Assembly (NCBI GenBank): GCA_002342685.1
Contig: DDQN01000037.1
Location: forward strand, 1-64,000
DNA: 64,000 bases
Reading direction: 5' to 3'
From: Vibrio sp. UBA2441
Lineage (GTDB): Bacteria > Pseudomonadota > Gammaproteobacteria > Enterobacterales > Vibrionaceae
This document shows, one piece after another, positions 37,121 to 46,389 of the stretch. The position numbers and the translations under genes were made by a program. Below the pieces are notes generated by a model. The model did not search any database, had not been told where the DNA came from, and worked only from the letters and a program-made list of their open reading frames with translations. Numbering within the stretch: the stretch's first letter is position 1; each line of letters opens with the position of its first letter.

Positions 37121-38215
37121 ATGACTGAGAAAGAACAGGAAATTCTTGCCCTACTAAGGCAAGACCCGATGATTCCGCAGCAAGACTTGGCGGATAAACT
37201 TGGATGCAGCCGCAGTGCTGTAGCTGGCCACATAATGAACTTAACCCGAAAAGGCATTATTCAGGGCAAAGGCTATATTATCGCACCAGAGCAATTTGCA
37301 ATGGTTATTGGTGGTGCAAACATGGATCTATGTGGGCGCTCTATTTCAGATCTAGTCGTCGGAGACTCTAATCCCGGCAGCTTAACCAGCAGCGCTGGCG
37401 GCGTCGGTCGAAATATTGCTGACAACTTAGGTCGTTTAGGTAGCTCTGTACAATTTGTTGGAGCTCTTGGTGATGACTTGTGGGGTGAACAGTTAAAACA
37501 AGCATGCCGAGATGCAGGGGTTAATGTTGAGCATTGCCTGACAATGACCGGAGCAACAACCAGCAGCTACCTCTCCATACACGGTCCTGATGGAGAAATG
37601 CAACTTGCACTCAACGATATGGCACTCATTGAGTCACTCAACGCTGCTCAACTTGCTTTGCGCGACAGCATCATCAGTCGATCCACGGCCATTGTCCTAG
37701 ACGCCAATCTGAGCCTGAATGCTCTGGAGTACTTATTTCATGTACATGGCGACAAACCAATCCTTGTCGATCCTGTCTCATCAGTAAAAGCATCAAAGCT
37801 GATACCATTTCTGAATAAAATCCACACCTTGAAGCCCAACCGGCTTGAAGCAGAGTTACTGTCTGGAGAAAAAATCAACCAACTGGATGACCTACCAAAA
37901 GTGGCTTCGGCCCTACACAAAAAAGGGGTCACTAGAGTGCTGATAAGCTTAGGCAGTGAAGGTGCTTATTCAAGTGAGAATAATAAAGGCCGCTTTATCC
38001 CAGCCTCAGCCATACAGGTCAACAATGTCACCGGAGCCGGTGATGCATTAATGGCGGGGCTTGCTCATGGTCACCTAAATCACTGGCAATGGGACGATAC
38101 TGTCGACTTTGCCATTGGCGCAGCGCGGTTAGCACTGATCGCCGACAATACTATTAATTCAACTATGTCAGAACAAGCCGTACTACGGTTATTAGAGGAA
38201 ACTATCGCATGTTAG
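37121..38215 (+). CDS. psuK: pseudouridine kinase with N-terminal HTH domain
   Basis: A PfkB/ribokinase-family kinase that phosphorylates pseudouridine to pseudouridine 5'-phosphate. Residues 1-55 form a winged-helix/HTH module (TEKEQEILALLRQDP, QQDLADKLGCSRSAVAGHIM) absent from the short E. coli PsuK. The kinase part follows, with GGANMDLCGRS, SAGGVGRNIADNLGRLG and the C-terminal anion-hole/catalytic motif NVTGAGDALMAG. I start at the ATG at 37121, with GCGGA nine bases upstream; an in-frame TTG at 37100 would overlap the upstream palindrome. The end overlaps psuG by seven bases. The HTH may let the enzyme sense substrate and regulate its own operon, an untested idea. Confidence 0.88.
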   Translation: MTEKEQEILALLRQDPMIPQQDLADKLGCSRSAVAGHIMNLTRKGIIQGKGYIIAPEQFAMVIGGANMDLCGRSISDLVVGDSNPGSLTSSAGGVGRNIADNLGRLGSSVQFVGALGDDLWGEQLKQACRDAGVNVEHCLTMTGATTSSYLSIHGPDGEMQLALNDMALIESLNAAQLALRDSIISRSTAIVLDANLSLNALEYLFHVHGDKPILVDPVSSVKASKLIPFLNKIHTLKPNRLEAELLSGEKINQLDDLPKVASALHKKGVTRVLISLGSEGAYSSENNKGRFIPASAIQVNNVTGAGDALMAGLAHGHLNHWQWDDTVDFAIGAARLALIADNTINSTMSEQAVLRLLEETIAC

Positions 38216-39123
38216 AGAACTATCTTGATATCCAACCTGAAGTAGCAGAAGCATTGGCAAATAATCAAGCCGTGGTTGCACTTGAATCCACTATCATCTC
38301 ACATGGTATGCCTTATCCGCGAAATGTAGAGACGGCACTGTTAGTTGAAAAAACCATCCGTGATCAAGGCGCCGTACCAGCCACTATCGCTATCATTGGA
38401 GGCAGATTAAAAGTAGGCTTGGATGAAGAACAAATCCGTCACCTAGGCAAAGCTGGTACTGCCGTTGCCAAAGTAAGCCGTCGTGATATTCCATTCATCG
38501 TTGCAGGTAAAAAAGATGGCGCGACTACAGTAGCCGCAACAATGATTCTTGCTGCGATGGCAGACATCAAAGTCTTTGCAACAGGCGGAATTGGTGGTGT
38601 TCACCGCGGTGCACAAGAGACCTTTGATATCTCTGCTGACCTGCAAGAGTTGGCCAATACTAACGTAGCCGTTATCTGTGCTGGGGCTAAGTCTATACTG
38701 GATCTAGCACTAACACGTGAATATCTGGAAACCCAAGGTGTGCCAGTCATCGGCTACCAGACGGATTCTTTGCCAGCATTTTATACTCGCGAAAGTGAGC
38801 ACAGTATTGACTACCGTTTAGATAGTGCCCAAGAGATTGCTCAAGCACTTAAAGCAAAGTGGGAATTGAAACTGAATGGAGGCGCAGTGATTGCGAACCC
38901 TATCCCTGAAGAATTCGCAATGGCACCAGAAACCATTACTAATGCTATCGAAACAGCACTAAGAGAAGCCGACGAACAAGGTATTTCAGGAAAAGCATCG
39001 ACACCATTCTTACTTGCCCGTGTGTGTGAATTGACCGGAGGAAACAGCCTGGATTCTAATATTCAACTTGTACTTAACAATGCCCGCCTTGGCGCTCAAA
39101 TCGCTCAAGAGTATTGTAAATAA
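38209..39123 (+). CDS. psuG: pseudouridine-5'-phosphate glycosidase
   Basis: PsuG splits pseudouridine 5'-phosphate into uracil and ribose 5-phosphate, the step after PsuK. The 304-aa protein begins with the conserved VVALESTIISHGMPYPRNVETA and contains GRLKVGL, AKVSRRDIP (conserved Lys region), GATTVAATM and FATGGIGGVHRGAQ, all family hallmarks. It overlaps psuK, forming a compact catabolic operon ending at a strong terminator. No pseudouridine transporter is adjacent. Confidence 0.95.
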   Translation: MLENYLDIQPEVAEALANNQAVVALESTIISHGMPYPRNVETALLVEKTIRDQGAVPATIAIIGGRLKVGLDEEQIRHLGKAGTAVAKVSRRDIPFIVAGKKDGATTVAATMILAAMADIKVFATGGIGGVHRGAQETFDISADLQELANTNVAVICAGAKSILDLALTREYLETQGVPVIGYQTDSLPAFYTRESEHSIDYRLDSAQEIAQALKAKWELKLNGGAVIANPIPEEFAMAPETITNAIETALREADEQGISGKASTPFLLARVCELTGGNSLDSNIQLVLNNARLGAQIAQEYCK

Positions 39124-39181
39124 ACAGGTAGGAATAAACTTAAGTTCACCTTGATATCATTTTAAGGTATATGCCTCTTTT

Positions 39182-39209
39182 AAATAGCCAATCATTTGAT
39201 TGGCTATTT
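39182..39209. terminator. rho-independent terminator after psuG
   Basis: AAATAGCCAATCA / TGATTGGCTATTT, a perfect 13-base stem with a two-base loop, followed by T residues. Confidence 0.85.
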
Positions 39210-39262
39210 TCATATGCCAACACTAAAATAACCTTATCATCAATTACTTATCTTATAAAACT

Positions 39263-41110
39263 ATGACCGCGAATCAATTCCTGAATGACCTTAATCAGAG
39301 CTATTTGTCTGTCCATCGTAAAAAAGAAGACTTCTTTTGGCAAACCTACATGGGTATTAGCGATGACCACCAAGGCTCAACCGAAGCTGAAACAAACTGG
39401 ACAAACTTTCTAAGTGACTCAACGTTTATTGAGCAGATAAGAAAGCAACTCCAACAGGCTGAATTGCAACCTGACAGCAAAGATAAACAATCCACCATTA
39501 TTGGCCTAAATGGCTGGTTAGCCACCTTTCAAGCTCACGCACTGGAGTCTGACGAGGCAAAACAACTCAAGGCTGAATTAATACAATTCGAAGCTGAGTT
39601 GTTTGAGAAGAAACAAAACCATGTGATGACCTATATTGACGAAGCAGGAAACTCCGCTGAGGGTTCGCTACCGGTCATGGGGGCTAATATCCGCGCCAGT
39701 GCCAACGAGAACACCCGCAATTCATCCCATCAGGCACTGCTCGATCTGGAACAATGGTTACTAAGCAATGGGTTCATAGAACTTGTTAAACTGCGAAATA
39801 AATTTGCTCGCTCTCTGGGGTATAACACCTTTTTTGACTATTCCATCGAAAAGACAGAGCAAATGTCCACCAGTCAGCTATTTGCTATTCTGGATGACTT
39901 CGAAGCTCAAACACGAACAAATCATTTAACCAGCATTGCACAGCTAGCTAAAAATAAAGGTGCTGATGCAATAAAAGGCCATAATTTCGTCTTCTCTTTT
40001 TCTGGAGATGCCATGCGGGACTTGGACCCATACGTTCCGTTTTCTCAATCCTTAAGGCGCTGGGTAGAGTCTTTTGGCCGACTCAACATTAGCTATTCTG
40101 CTGCAGAACTAACATTGGATCTATTAGATAGAAAAGGAAAATACCCGAATGGATTCTGCCACGGTCCTGTGCCTTCTTTTTATGATCAAAACAATTGGAT
40201 TGCTGCAAAAGTTAATTTTACCAGCAATGCGAAACCCGATCAGGTAGGCAGCGGTTACGATGGCATAAATACGCTTTTCCATGAAGGTGGCCATGCTGCC
40301 CATTTTTCTAATGTGAAAATGAACGCACCTTGTTTCTCTCAGGAGTTCGCACCTACCTCGATGGCCTACGCAGAAACTCAATCTATGTTCTGTGATAGCC
40401 TACTTAACGATGCCGACTGGCTAAAGCAATACGCAAAAGATGCGCACAACCAACCTGTTCCGGACAACATTATTAAATCTATGGTAGACGCAAGACAGCC
40501 TTTCAGAGCTTATGCGGAGAGAAGTATTCTTGTCGTTCCTTACTTTGAGCGAGCACTCTACTTATTAGCTGAAGAAGCACTCACCATTGAGTCCATAACC
40601 AAACTCGCCCGAGACACGGAAAAGCGAATTCTTGGTTTAGAAGCAAGTCCGCGACCGTTAATGGCCGTTCCGCACCTTCTGTCTGATGAATCTGCCTGCT
40701 CATATCAGGGCTACTTGTTGGCCAATATGGCGGTCTATCAGACCCGAGCGTACTTCACAGAAAAATTTGGCTACCTAACCGACAATCCAGAAATTGGCCC
40801 ACTATTAGCGAAACATTACTGGCACGATGGCAATCACGTTAATCACAACACCACGATTCAACGATTAACAGGGGAAGGCTTCAATGCCAAATTTTTGGCC
40901 GACGAGTGCAATTTAACCGCAGAACAAGCGTGGAAACTGGAAGAACAAAAAATGCGTGCATTAGCAAGTAGAGAAAGGGCTGATATATCCTCTTTAGATG
41001 CTGACATCCGTATAGTTGACGGTGAAAAAGAGTTGGCAAATAACAGTCAATCTGATGAAAGCATGTGTCAACAATTTGAGCAATACATCTTAGAAAACTA
41101 CGGACGATAA
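39263..41110 (+). CDS. M3-family zinc oligopeptidase
   Basis: A 615-aa cytoplasmic metallopeptidase of the M3 (thimet/PepF) family, which cleaves short peptides. The zinc site is FHEGGHAAHF (HExxH-type HEGGH at about 340), and the third ligand is expected in the downstream helix containing MAYAETQSMFCD. No signal peptide is present. It has its own start region after the psuG terminator and ends at another terminator, so it is monocistronic. The exact subfamily is not determined. Confidence 0.88.
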   Translation: MTANQFLNDLNQSYLSVHRKKEDFFWQTYMGISDDHQGSTEAETNWTNFLSDSTFIEQIRKQLQQAELQPDSKDKQSTIIGLNGWLATFQAHALESDEAKQLKAELIQFEAELFEKKQNHVMTYIDEAGNSAEGSLPVMGANIRASANENTRNSSHQALLDLEQWLLSNGFIELVKLRNKFARSLGYNTFFDYSIEKTEQMSTSQLFAILDDFEAQTRTNHLTSIAQLAKNKGADAIKGHNFVFSFSGDAMRDLDPYVPFSQSLRRWVESFGRLNISYSAAELTLDLLDRKGKYPNGFCHGPVPSFYDQNNWIAAKVNFTSNAKPDQVGSGYDGINTLFHEGGHAAHFSNVKMNAPCFSQEFAPTSMAYAETQSMFCDSLLNDADWLKQYAKDAHNQPVPDNIIKSMVDARQPFRAYAERSILVVPYFERALYLLAEEALTIESITKLARDTEKRILGLEASPRPLMAVPHLLSDESACSYQGYLLANMAVYQTRAYFTEKFGYLTDNPEIGPLLAKHYWHDGNHVNHNTTIQRLTGEGFNAKFLADECNLTAEQAWKLEEQKMRALASRERADISSLDADIRIVDGEKELANNSQSDESMCQQFEQYILENYGR

Positions 41111-41116
41111 ACGATT

Positions 41117-41157
41117 AATGGCGACCAGAAAGTAATCCGGTCGCCATTATTATTTTG
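41117..41157 (+). terminator. terminator after the M3 peptidase gene
   Basis: AATGGCGACC / GGTCGCCATT, a perfect ten-base stem, followed by ATTATTATTTTG. Confidence 0.8.
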
Positions 41158-41208
41158 AATACTAAAGACTGGGGGGATGCTTGTACTTTAACAAGACGAA
41201 AAATAACC

Positions 41209-42081
41209 CTAACTTAGTTCAAAGCCTTGAGATTTCGCCATAGAACAAAGGCGTGATTTGGCACTGCGAATATTCTCTTCCCAGTTATCATCTTGAGCCC
41301 ACATTTCAATAACCAGTGGTGCGGTGTAATTAATTTGCGCCAGTACGCCAAAAATAGCATTAAAGTCCACTTCACCTTCACCAATAATAAGGTCTCTAAA
41401 CTGCCCTTTGCAGCTCCCGCTGACTCTCAGCGTATCCTTCAAGTGGATTTGAATAATATGGTCCTGACTAAGCTTTAACTCAGTGCATACATCATAGTTC
41501 CAGCCAGAAATATTACCCACATCCGGGTAGGCCATAAAGTAAGGCGAAGGAATTTCACGTTTCAACACTTCAAACTTGCTCAACGAATTAAGATACGGTG
41601 TATCCATGATCTCTACACCCAACATTATTCCGGCATGTTCAGCCATTTTTGCCGAGTCTTTCATGCCCTGAATAAAGCGCGCGTGAGTTGCTTCACTTTG
41701 TGGTTCATAGTAGACGTCGTAGCCTGCCAGCTGAATACAACGAATGCCTAGTTTAAATGCCAGAGAAATAGCTTTCTCCATTATAATGTACGCATTAGCC
41801 CTTATTTCTTGATCCTCAGAGCCAAAGGGAAACTTTCTATGAGCACTTAAACACATAGACTGCAATGGCATACCATGAGTTTCACATAGCTCTCTCAGTT
41901 GATAAATTTCTTCATCTGACCAATCCAGGCGAGCACGGCGCTCATCAGATTCATCGACTGATATCTCGACGAAATCGAAACCTAGGCTTTTAGCTTTAAT
42001 CAGTTTTTCTTCCCATGACAGATCATTAGGCATGGCTTTTTCATAAAGACCAATACGTCTTTGTTTATCAAAATTGTGCAT
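41209..42081 (-). CDS. ulaE: L-xylulose-5-phosphate 3-epimerase (UlaE/SgbU)
   Basis: This 290-aa TIM-barrel epimerase interconverts L-xylulose 5-phosphate and L-ribulose 5-phosphate. It matches UlaE/SgbU in length and pattern: IGLYEKAMP at the N terminus, GFDFVEISVDESDERRARLDW, CLSAHRKFPFGS, QLAGYDVYYE, VEIMDTP with a metal-binding Glu, AYPDVGN and QIHLKDT. It is last in the operon, after the IclR regulator. Its product feeds the L-ribulose-5-phosphate 4-epimerase encoded upstream. Confidence 0.93.
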   Translation of the reverse strand: MHNFDKQRRIGLYEKAMPNDLSWEEKLIKAKSLGFDFVEISVDESDERRARLDWSDEEIYQLRELCETHGMPLQSMCLSAHRKFPFGSEDQEIRANAYIIMEKAISLAFKLGIRCIQLAGYDVYYEPQSEATHARFIQGMKDSAKMAEHAGIMLGVEIMDTPYLNSLSKFEVLKREIPSPYFMAYPDVGNISGWNYDVCTELKLSQDHIIQIHLKDTLRVSGSCKGQFRDLIIGEGEVDFNAIFGVLAQINYTAPLVIEMWAQDDNWEENIRSAKSRLCSMAKSQGFELS

Positions 42082-42092
42082 CGCTGGATTTC

Positions 42093-42857
42093 CTATTGCT
42101 TGAACAAACTTTGCTCGAGCTGTCCGGTTGTTTGTTTAATTTTTGTAGCTAGAACTTCGTAACCTATTGCTCTTAATCTTGGTGTCAGTGTGGAAATACT
42201 AACCACATAGGCAGGAATACCTGAGGAATCGAAGACCGGAACTGCTGTACACGAAATACCCACTTCGTTTTCTTCATCATCAATGGCATAGCCTCGTTGT
42301 TTTACCTTTGCCAGCTCTTGAAGAAAAAGAGCTTTGTCCACAATAGTATTTTCAGTTAATTTCTTAACCATAGATTGATTTCGAAGCCAGTAATTTTCTT
42401 GTTCTTCAGGCGTTGAAAATGCGAGAAAACATTTGCCCGCAGCACTGCAGTACATCGGTGAATACATGCCTACAAAAGTGCGAGTCCTAAATGAGGAGCT
42501 CTGCGGTTCAAATTTGTCCCGAAATACAATTTGATCACCTTCACGAGAAATGAAATTAATAGTTTCATTTAGCGCTTCCATTAACAGGTTCAGAATTGGC
42601 TTAATGACACCAATAACTTCCGAACTCATTGCTGAGTGTCCAATATGTAATAGTTTCAGGGTTAAACGGTATTCTTTATTCGAAGCAGGCTGGGATATAT
42701 ATCCCAGATCTTCAAATGTAGCGAGCATTCTATGAACTGAAGTCTTATTGATGCCCGTCGCTTCAGCAATATCCTGAAGTGGTGCTCCATTTGGATATCC
42801 ACTAAGATATTCAAGCACGGACATTGCCTTAACTAAGGATTTAACTTGCTCACTCAT
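42093..42857 (-). CDS. IclR-family regulator (YiaJ-like)
   Basis: An IclR-type repressor of 254 aa. The N-terminal winged helix (VLEYLSGYPNGAPLQDIAEATGINKTSVHRML) is followed by the effector domain with EVGISCTAVPVFDSSG. I start at the ATG at 42857 with TAAGG six bases upstream; an in-frame TTG at 42872 would overlap ulaD. It is embedded between ulaD and ulaE instead of lying outside the operon as yiaJ does in E. coli, so it should be co-expressed with its targets. The TTTCA-N5-TGAAA sites before yiaK are its likely operators. Confidence 0.87.
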   Translation of the reverse strand: MSEQVKSLVKAMSVLEYLSGYPNGAPLQDIAEATGINKTSVHRMLATFEDLGYISQPASNKEYRLTLKLLHIGHSAMSSEVIGVIKPILNLLMEALNETINFISREGDQIVFRDKFEPQSSSFRTRTFVGMYSPMYCSAAGKCFLAFSTPEEQENYWLRNQSMVKKLTENTIVDKALFLQELAKVKQRGYAIDDEENEVGISCTAVPVFDSSGIPAYVVSISTLTPRLRAIGYEVLATKIKQTTGQLEQSLFKQ

Positions 42858-42865
42858 ATTATGCC

Positions 42866-43510
42866 TTACCAATATTTTTCAAATTCTCTATGAAATGCAT
42901 TCGCAATACTTAGACCATCTTTACTCGCTAATGCTCGTCCAGCGATGAACGCTTTTGCATTGATACTCTTAAACAAATGAATATCTGCAGGCACGATACC
43001 ACCTGTTATTGATAGTTCAATACCAATATCGGATAACTGTTGCATTATTTTGAGATCTTCGTCGCTCCAGCTCACTCCAGCGGCCTGCGCATCGCGTGAA
43101 CGATGATAAATTGCTTGAGTAATTCCTGATTCCACCCAAAGGCGCGCATCATCTAAGTCCCATTTACCAAAGAGTTCTATTTGAACTTCACCGCCATGAG
43201 CTTGGGCAATACGATTTGCCGATCGAATCGTTTCTATATGTGCAGCAGCGCCAACCGTAATCCAATTAGCACCAGCGTCAAACGCCATCTTCGCCAGAAT
43301 ATCGCCAGCATCTAAAATCTTCATATCACAAACGACGATATGTTTCGGGTACTCTGCTCTTAATACTTCGACCGCTTTTATGCCTTCAGCAAACGCGAGT
43401 ATCGTACCTACTTCCAAAATATCAACGTGATCAGCAATATTTCGAGCCGCAGTTAATGCCGTGCTTAAGTCAGTTGCATCTAAAGCAATTTGTAGTAACG
43501 GTTTACTCAT
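42866..43510 (-). CDS. ulaD: 3-keto-L-gulonate-6-phosphate decarboxylase (UlaD/SgbH)
   Basis: A 214-aa TIM-barrel decarboxylase of the OMP decarboxylase suprafamily that converts 3-keto-L-gulonate 6-phosphate to L-xylulose 5-phosphate. It has the LQIALDATD strand, CDMKILDAGDILA (the Asp-x-Lys-x-x-Asp catalytic set) and a C-terminal phosphate-binding region GGIVPADI and FIAGRALA. Its start overlaps the kinase gene by four bases (ATGA). Confidence 0.93.
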   Translation of the reverse strand: MSKPLLQIALDATDLSTALTAARNIADHVDILEVGTILAFAEGIKAVEVLRAEYPKHIVVCDMKILDAGDILAKMAFDAGANWITVGAAAHIETIRSANRIAQAHGGEVQIELFGKWDLDDARLWVESGITQAIYHRSRDAQAAGVSWSDEDLKIMQQLSDIGIELSITGGIVPADIHLFKSINAKAFIAGRALASKDGLSIANAFHREFEKYW

Positions 43511-44997
43511 TTTTCAGCCTCAAACTGTTTAATCAAATTAACCAACGTTAGATAACGCTGATATTTTTTTTCATATCTTTCAAAAAGATGCTCGTTAGGC
43601 TTCACTTGCTTGATAGCAATATCTAAATTGGAGAAAGCATCTTCAATAGAGTCATATTTCCCTACACCAACCATAGATACTAAAGCGGCACCAAGGGCTC
43701 CGGTTTCTTCCACCTGTGGTATTTCTATCTCCATACCGGAGATATCAGCAAGCATCTGCATCCAAGTCTCTGATTGTGTTGTGCCGCCAGTAACACGTAA
43801 TACTTTCGCTTTTGGAAAACGCTTCTTCATTCTTTGCAAATGAACATTGTGACAAAACAATATCCCTTCCCAAATCGCCTGAACAATGTGCCCTTTAGTA
43901 TGATGGGCCTGCAATCCGTACAATCCAGACTTCAAACCTAGCCCTGCATTAGAGCCATATAAAAATGGAACAAAGAACAACTCGCTTGCTGCAGGTTCAA
44001 GCGCTTTAACTAAGGATTCATTTTGAACATGATCGAGCTTACCATTGTCGCCCAAATATGGCGCAAACCACTCATAGTTACTCGCCGATGTAGGGCTGGC
44101 TTCATGGATAATGTATTGATCAGCCACTGCATAGTGGCCATAAACAAAATTATGATCTTCAGTATGAGTTACTTGTCTGGTAATACCCGATGTCACAGAC
44201 CAAGTTCCCATCACTGCATTCAACTGATGTTCAGAATCACTAATACCAGAACAAATCGCTGTTGAAACAACGTCAAATAAACCACCAAATACAGGAGTGC
44301 CTGCCGCAAGACCCGTCATAGCCGCAATATCTTCTGATATCGTACCTGCCCTGTCTGTAGGATAAATCAGCTGTGGAAGCGAAGTATAAACCTCTTCAAT
44401 TCCAAATAATTTCAATAACTCAATGTCATAATTTCCTGACTGAGCACTGAATAAGTTACTTTCAGACATATTAGTAATCTCAGCTGAGACCTCACCTGTC
44501 AGGCGATACCTTAGATAATCGTGAGACATTAATACGGCGCCAATATTACTGTAATTATCCGGTTCGTTTTCTTTTAACCAACGAAGGATCGAAACAGGGT
44601 GTCCGGTCCATAGTGTTTGTAACGTTTTAGGATAGATTTCTTCAGGAACACCCAAAGCCTGCCAAGCTTTCACAATTTGAAGTGACCTTGCATCTGATGA
44701 CAGTATTCCATTTCGCAAGTCATCTCCGTTCTTATCCAGAAGATAAAGGCCTTTCCCCTGAGCAGAAATACTCACTCCTTGAATAAGCTTTGCATCTACT
44801 CCGCTGGTTTTTATTACGCCATCAATGACGCTACACATTTCCAGCCATAAGTTTTCCAGATTTCTTTCTACCCAACCTTCTTTAGCACTGACAACGTCTG
44901 CGTTCTTACGAAAAATGGCAATCTCTTGACCATGATTGTCAAACAGGCACGCCTTTATAAAAGTTCCACCCGAATCTATACCTAGGAAATAGCTCAT
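43507..44997 (-). CDS. lyxK: L-xylulose/3-keto-L-gulonate kinase (LyxK)
   Basis: An FGGY-family kinase of 496 aa, the length of E. coli LyxK (498). It has the first phosphate loop GIDSGGTFIKA, GVSISAQGKGLY, the FGGY-type region MQMLADISGMEIEIP and the adenosine motif RVTGGTTQSE. LyxK phosphorylates L-xylulose and can act on 3-keto-L-gulonate, which fits the reductase and decarboxylase in this operon. It overlaps its neighbours on both sides by ATGA junctions. Confidence 0.92.
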   Translation of the reverse strand: MSYFLGIDSGGTFIKACLFDNHGQEIAIFRKNADVVSAKEGWVERNLENLWLEMCSVIDGVIKTSGVDAKLIQGVSISAQGKGLYLLDKNGDDLRNGILSSDARSLQIVKAWQALGVPEEIYPKTLQTLWTGHPVSILRWLKENEPDNYSNIGAVLMSHDYLRYRLTGEVSAEITNMSESNLFSAQSGNYDIELLKLFGIEEVYTSLPQLIYPTDRAGTISEDIAAMTGLAAGTPVFGGLFDVVSTAICSGISDSEHQLNAVMGTWSVTSGITRQVTHTEDHNFVYGHYAVADQYIIHEASPTSASNYEWFAPYLGDNGKLDHVQNESLVKALEPAASELFFVPFLYGSNAGLGLKSGLYGLQAHHTKGHIVQAIWEGILFCHNVHLQRMKKRFPKAKVLRVTGGTTQSETWMQMLADISGMEIEIPQVEETGALGAALVSMVGVGKYDSIEDAFSNLDIAIKQVKPNEHLFERYEKKYQRYLTLVNLIKQFEAEK

Positions 44998-45485
44998 GCA
45001 GCCCCCATTAAAATCGTGTTGTTAATCTTCACTACCAGCTTTCTTACATGACTCGCATTTGATGTTTTAATGTTTGTAAAATGAACCACTGATGGGGTAA
45101 ACAGATAAAAAAAGCCTTCTTTAGCCGTGAAATAATTTAGATCCATATTTTCACGTGTGTAGAAAAGAATATCTCTCGACTGAATATAATCGCCATCTTG
45201 CTTAAACGTTCCTGAATCCATGCACCAAGCCATTCTTTCACTACCTGACAATACTATTTGCAGATCAGAATGATTTTTGTGCACTTCAGGTTGAAAATTA
45301 ACTTCATCTTCTGTTTTATATTCTAAAATGACAAACCAAGCTTCATCACTTTTATAAAGAGGAATTTCATGACGACCTAACTCTAAAGAATTTAATGGCA
45401 GACCAGAAAGGTAATCAATTATATTATTGATGCAATCTGGATAATAACCATTTTCAACCGCTTTATTCAACTTACCTACAAGCAT
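44994..45485 (-). CDS. yiaL: YhcH/YjgK/YiaL family protein
   Basis: A small cupin-like protein of 163 aa. The family core is seen: YKTEDEVNFQPEVHKNHSDLQIVLSGSERMAW, with the His and Glu residues of the putative metal site, and later FYLFTPSVVHFTN. Members accompany yia/ula and sialic-acid operons, but the biochemical role is not settled; sugar epimerisation or anomer handling is suggested. I choose the ATG at 45485; an ATG at 45491 and a TTG at 45503 are also in frame. The stop overlaps the lyxK start. Confidence 0.82.
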   Translation of the reverse strand: MLVGKLNKAVENGYYPDCINNIIDYLSGLPLNSLELGRHEIPLYKSDEAWFVILEYKTEDEVNFQPEVHKNHSDLQIVLSGSERMAWCMDSGTFKQDGDYIQSRDILFYTRENMDLNYFTAKEGFFYLFTPSVVHFTNIKTSNASHVRKLVVKINNTILMGAA

Positions 45486-45585
45486 AACCATAACTCGACT
45501 CAATTAGTAACCACGCCCAATAAGATATTAATTGAGCAGATATAGATAATAGTTTTATTTTGTTATTTATTACTTTATATATTTA

Positions 45586-46278
45586 TTACTTTTGACCGTA
45601 ATAAGCATCCTTTCCATGCTTACGGTTATAATGCTTATCTGATAATTCTTTCTGAATGTTTATTCCGGCGTTTAGCACTCTCGTACCCAATGCCATAGTC
45701 GCTACCTCTTCAAGAACCACCGCATTATGTACGGCATCATCTGCGTTTTTGCCCCATGAAAACGGCGCATGACCCGAGATAATAACACTTGGCACAGCAC
45801 TAGGTTCAATAGCGCGTCTTTTGAACTCTTCTATTATCACTAACCCGGTATTTTTTTCGTACTCTCCTTCAATTTCAGCTGGCGTTAACTGGCGAGTACA
45901 AGGAATGTTTCCATAAAAGTAATCAGCGTGTGTGGTACCCAGCGCAGGAATATCTAAACCTGCTTGCGCCCATATTGTGGCATTTCTAGAGTGGGTATGA
46001 ACAATTCCATTGACATTATTAAATGCCTTATATATTTCTATATGAGTTAGTGTATCACTCGATGGGTTCAGCTTGCCTTCAATTGTATTTCCATCTAAAT
46101 CTATTACGACGATATCATCAATATTCATATCATCATATTCAACACCAGAAGGTTTTATAGCTATAACATTTCTTTCGCGATCTATTTCGGAAACATTGCC
46201 CCAGGTAAATGTAACCAAACCATATTTAGGAAGCTTTAAATTTGCTTTAAGAACTCTTTCTTTCAATTCATTATACAT
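45586..46278 (-). CDS. sgbE: L-ribulose-5-phosphate 4-epimerase (SgbE/AraD/UlaF)
   Basis: A class II aldolase-family epimerase that converts L-ribulose 5-phosphate to D-xylulose 5-phosphate, the exit into the pentose phosphate pathway. It has TWGNVSEIDRE, KPSGVEYD, VHTHSRNATIWAQ (zinc His pair), GTTHADYFYG and the C-terminal YYGQK typical of AraD. The ATG at 46278 with AAGGCG upstream gives 230 aa, the family length; the longer open frame to 46359 adds residues with no family match. It sits between the TRAP binding protein and yiaL. Confidence 0.93.
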   Translation of the reverse strand: MYNELKERVLKANLKLPKYGLVTFTWGNVSEIDRERNVIAIKPSGVEYDDMNIDDIVVIDLDGNTIEGKLNPSSDTLTHIEIYKAFNNVNGIVHTHSRNATIWAQAGLDIPALGTTHADYFYGNIPCTRQLTPAEIEGEYEKNTGLVIIEEFKRRAIEPSAVPSVIISGHAPFSWGKNADDAVHNAVVLEEVATMALGTRVLNAGINIQKELSDKHYNRKHGKDAYYGQK

Positions 46279-46389
46279 ATAATACGCCTTGCTCAACGGA
46301 GGGCAATAAAATAGAACAGTAACTCTGGATTTCATTAAATAGTCTAGGGTCATTTTCAACCCCAGACTATTAACGATATTTACTAATAA

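Noticed and set aside
46279..46359. Upstream 27-residue extension of the ribulose-5-phosphate 4-epimerase
   Set aside because: The extension has no family match, and the ATG at 46278 gives the standard length with a good ribosome-binding site.
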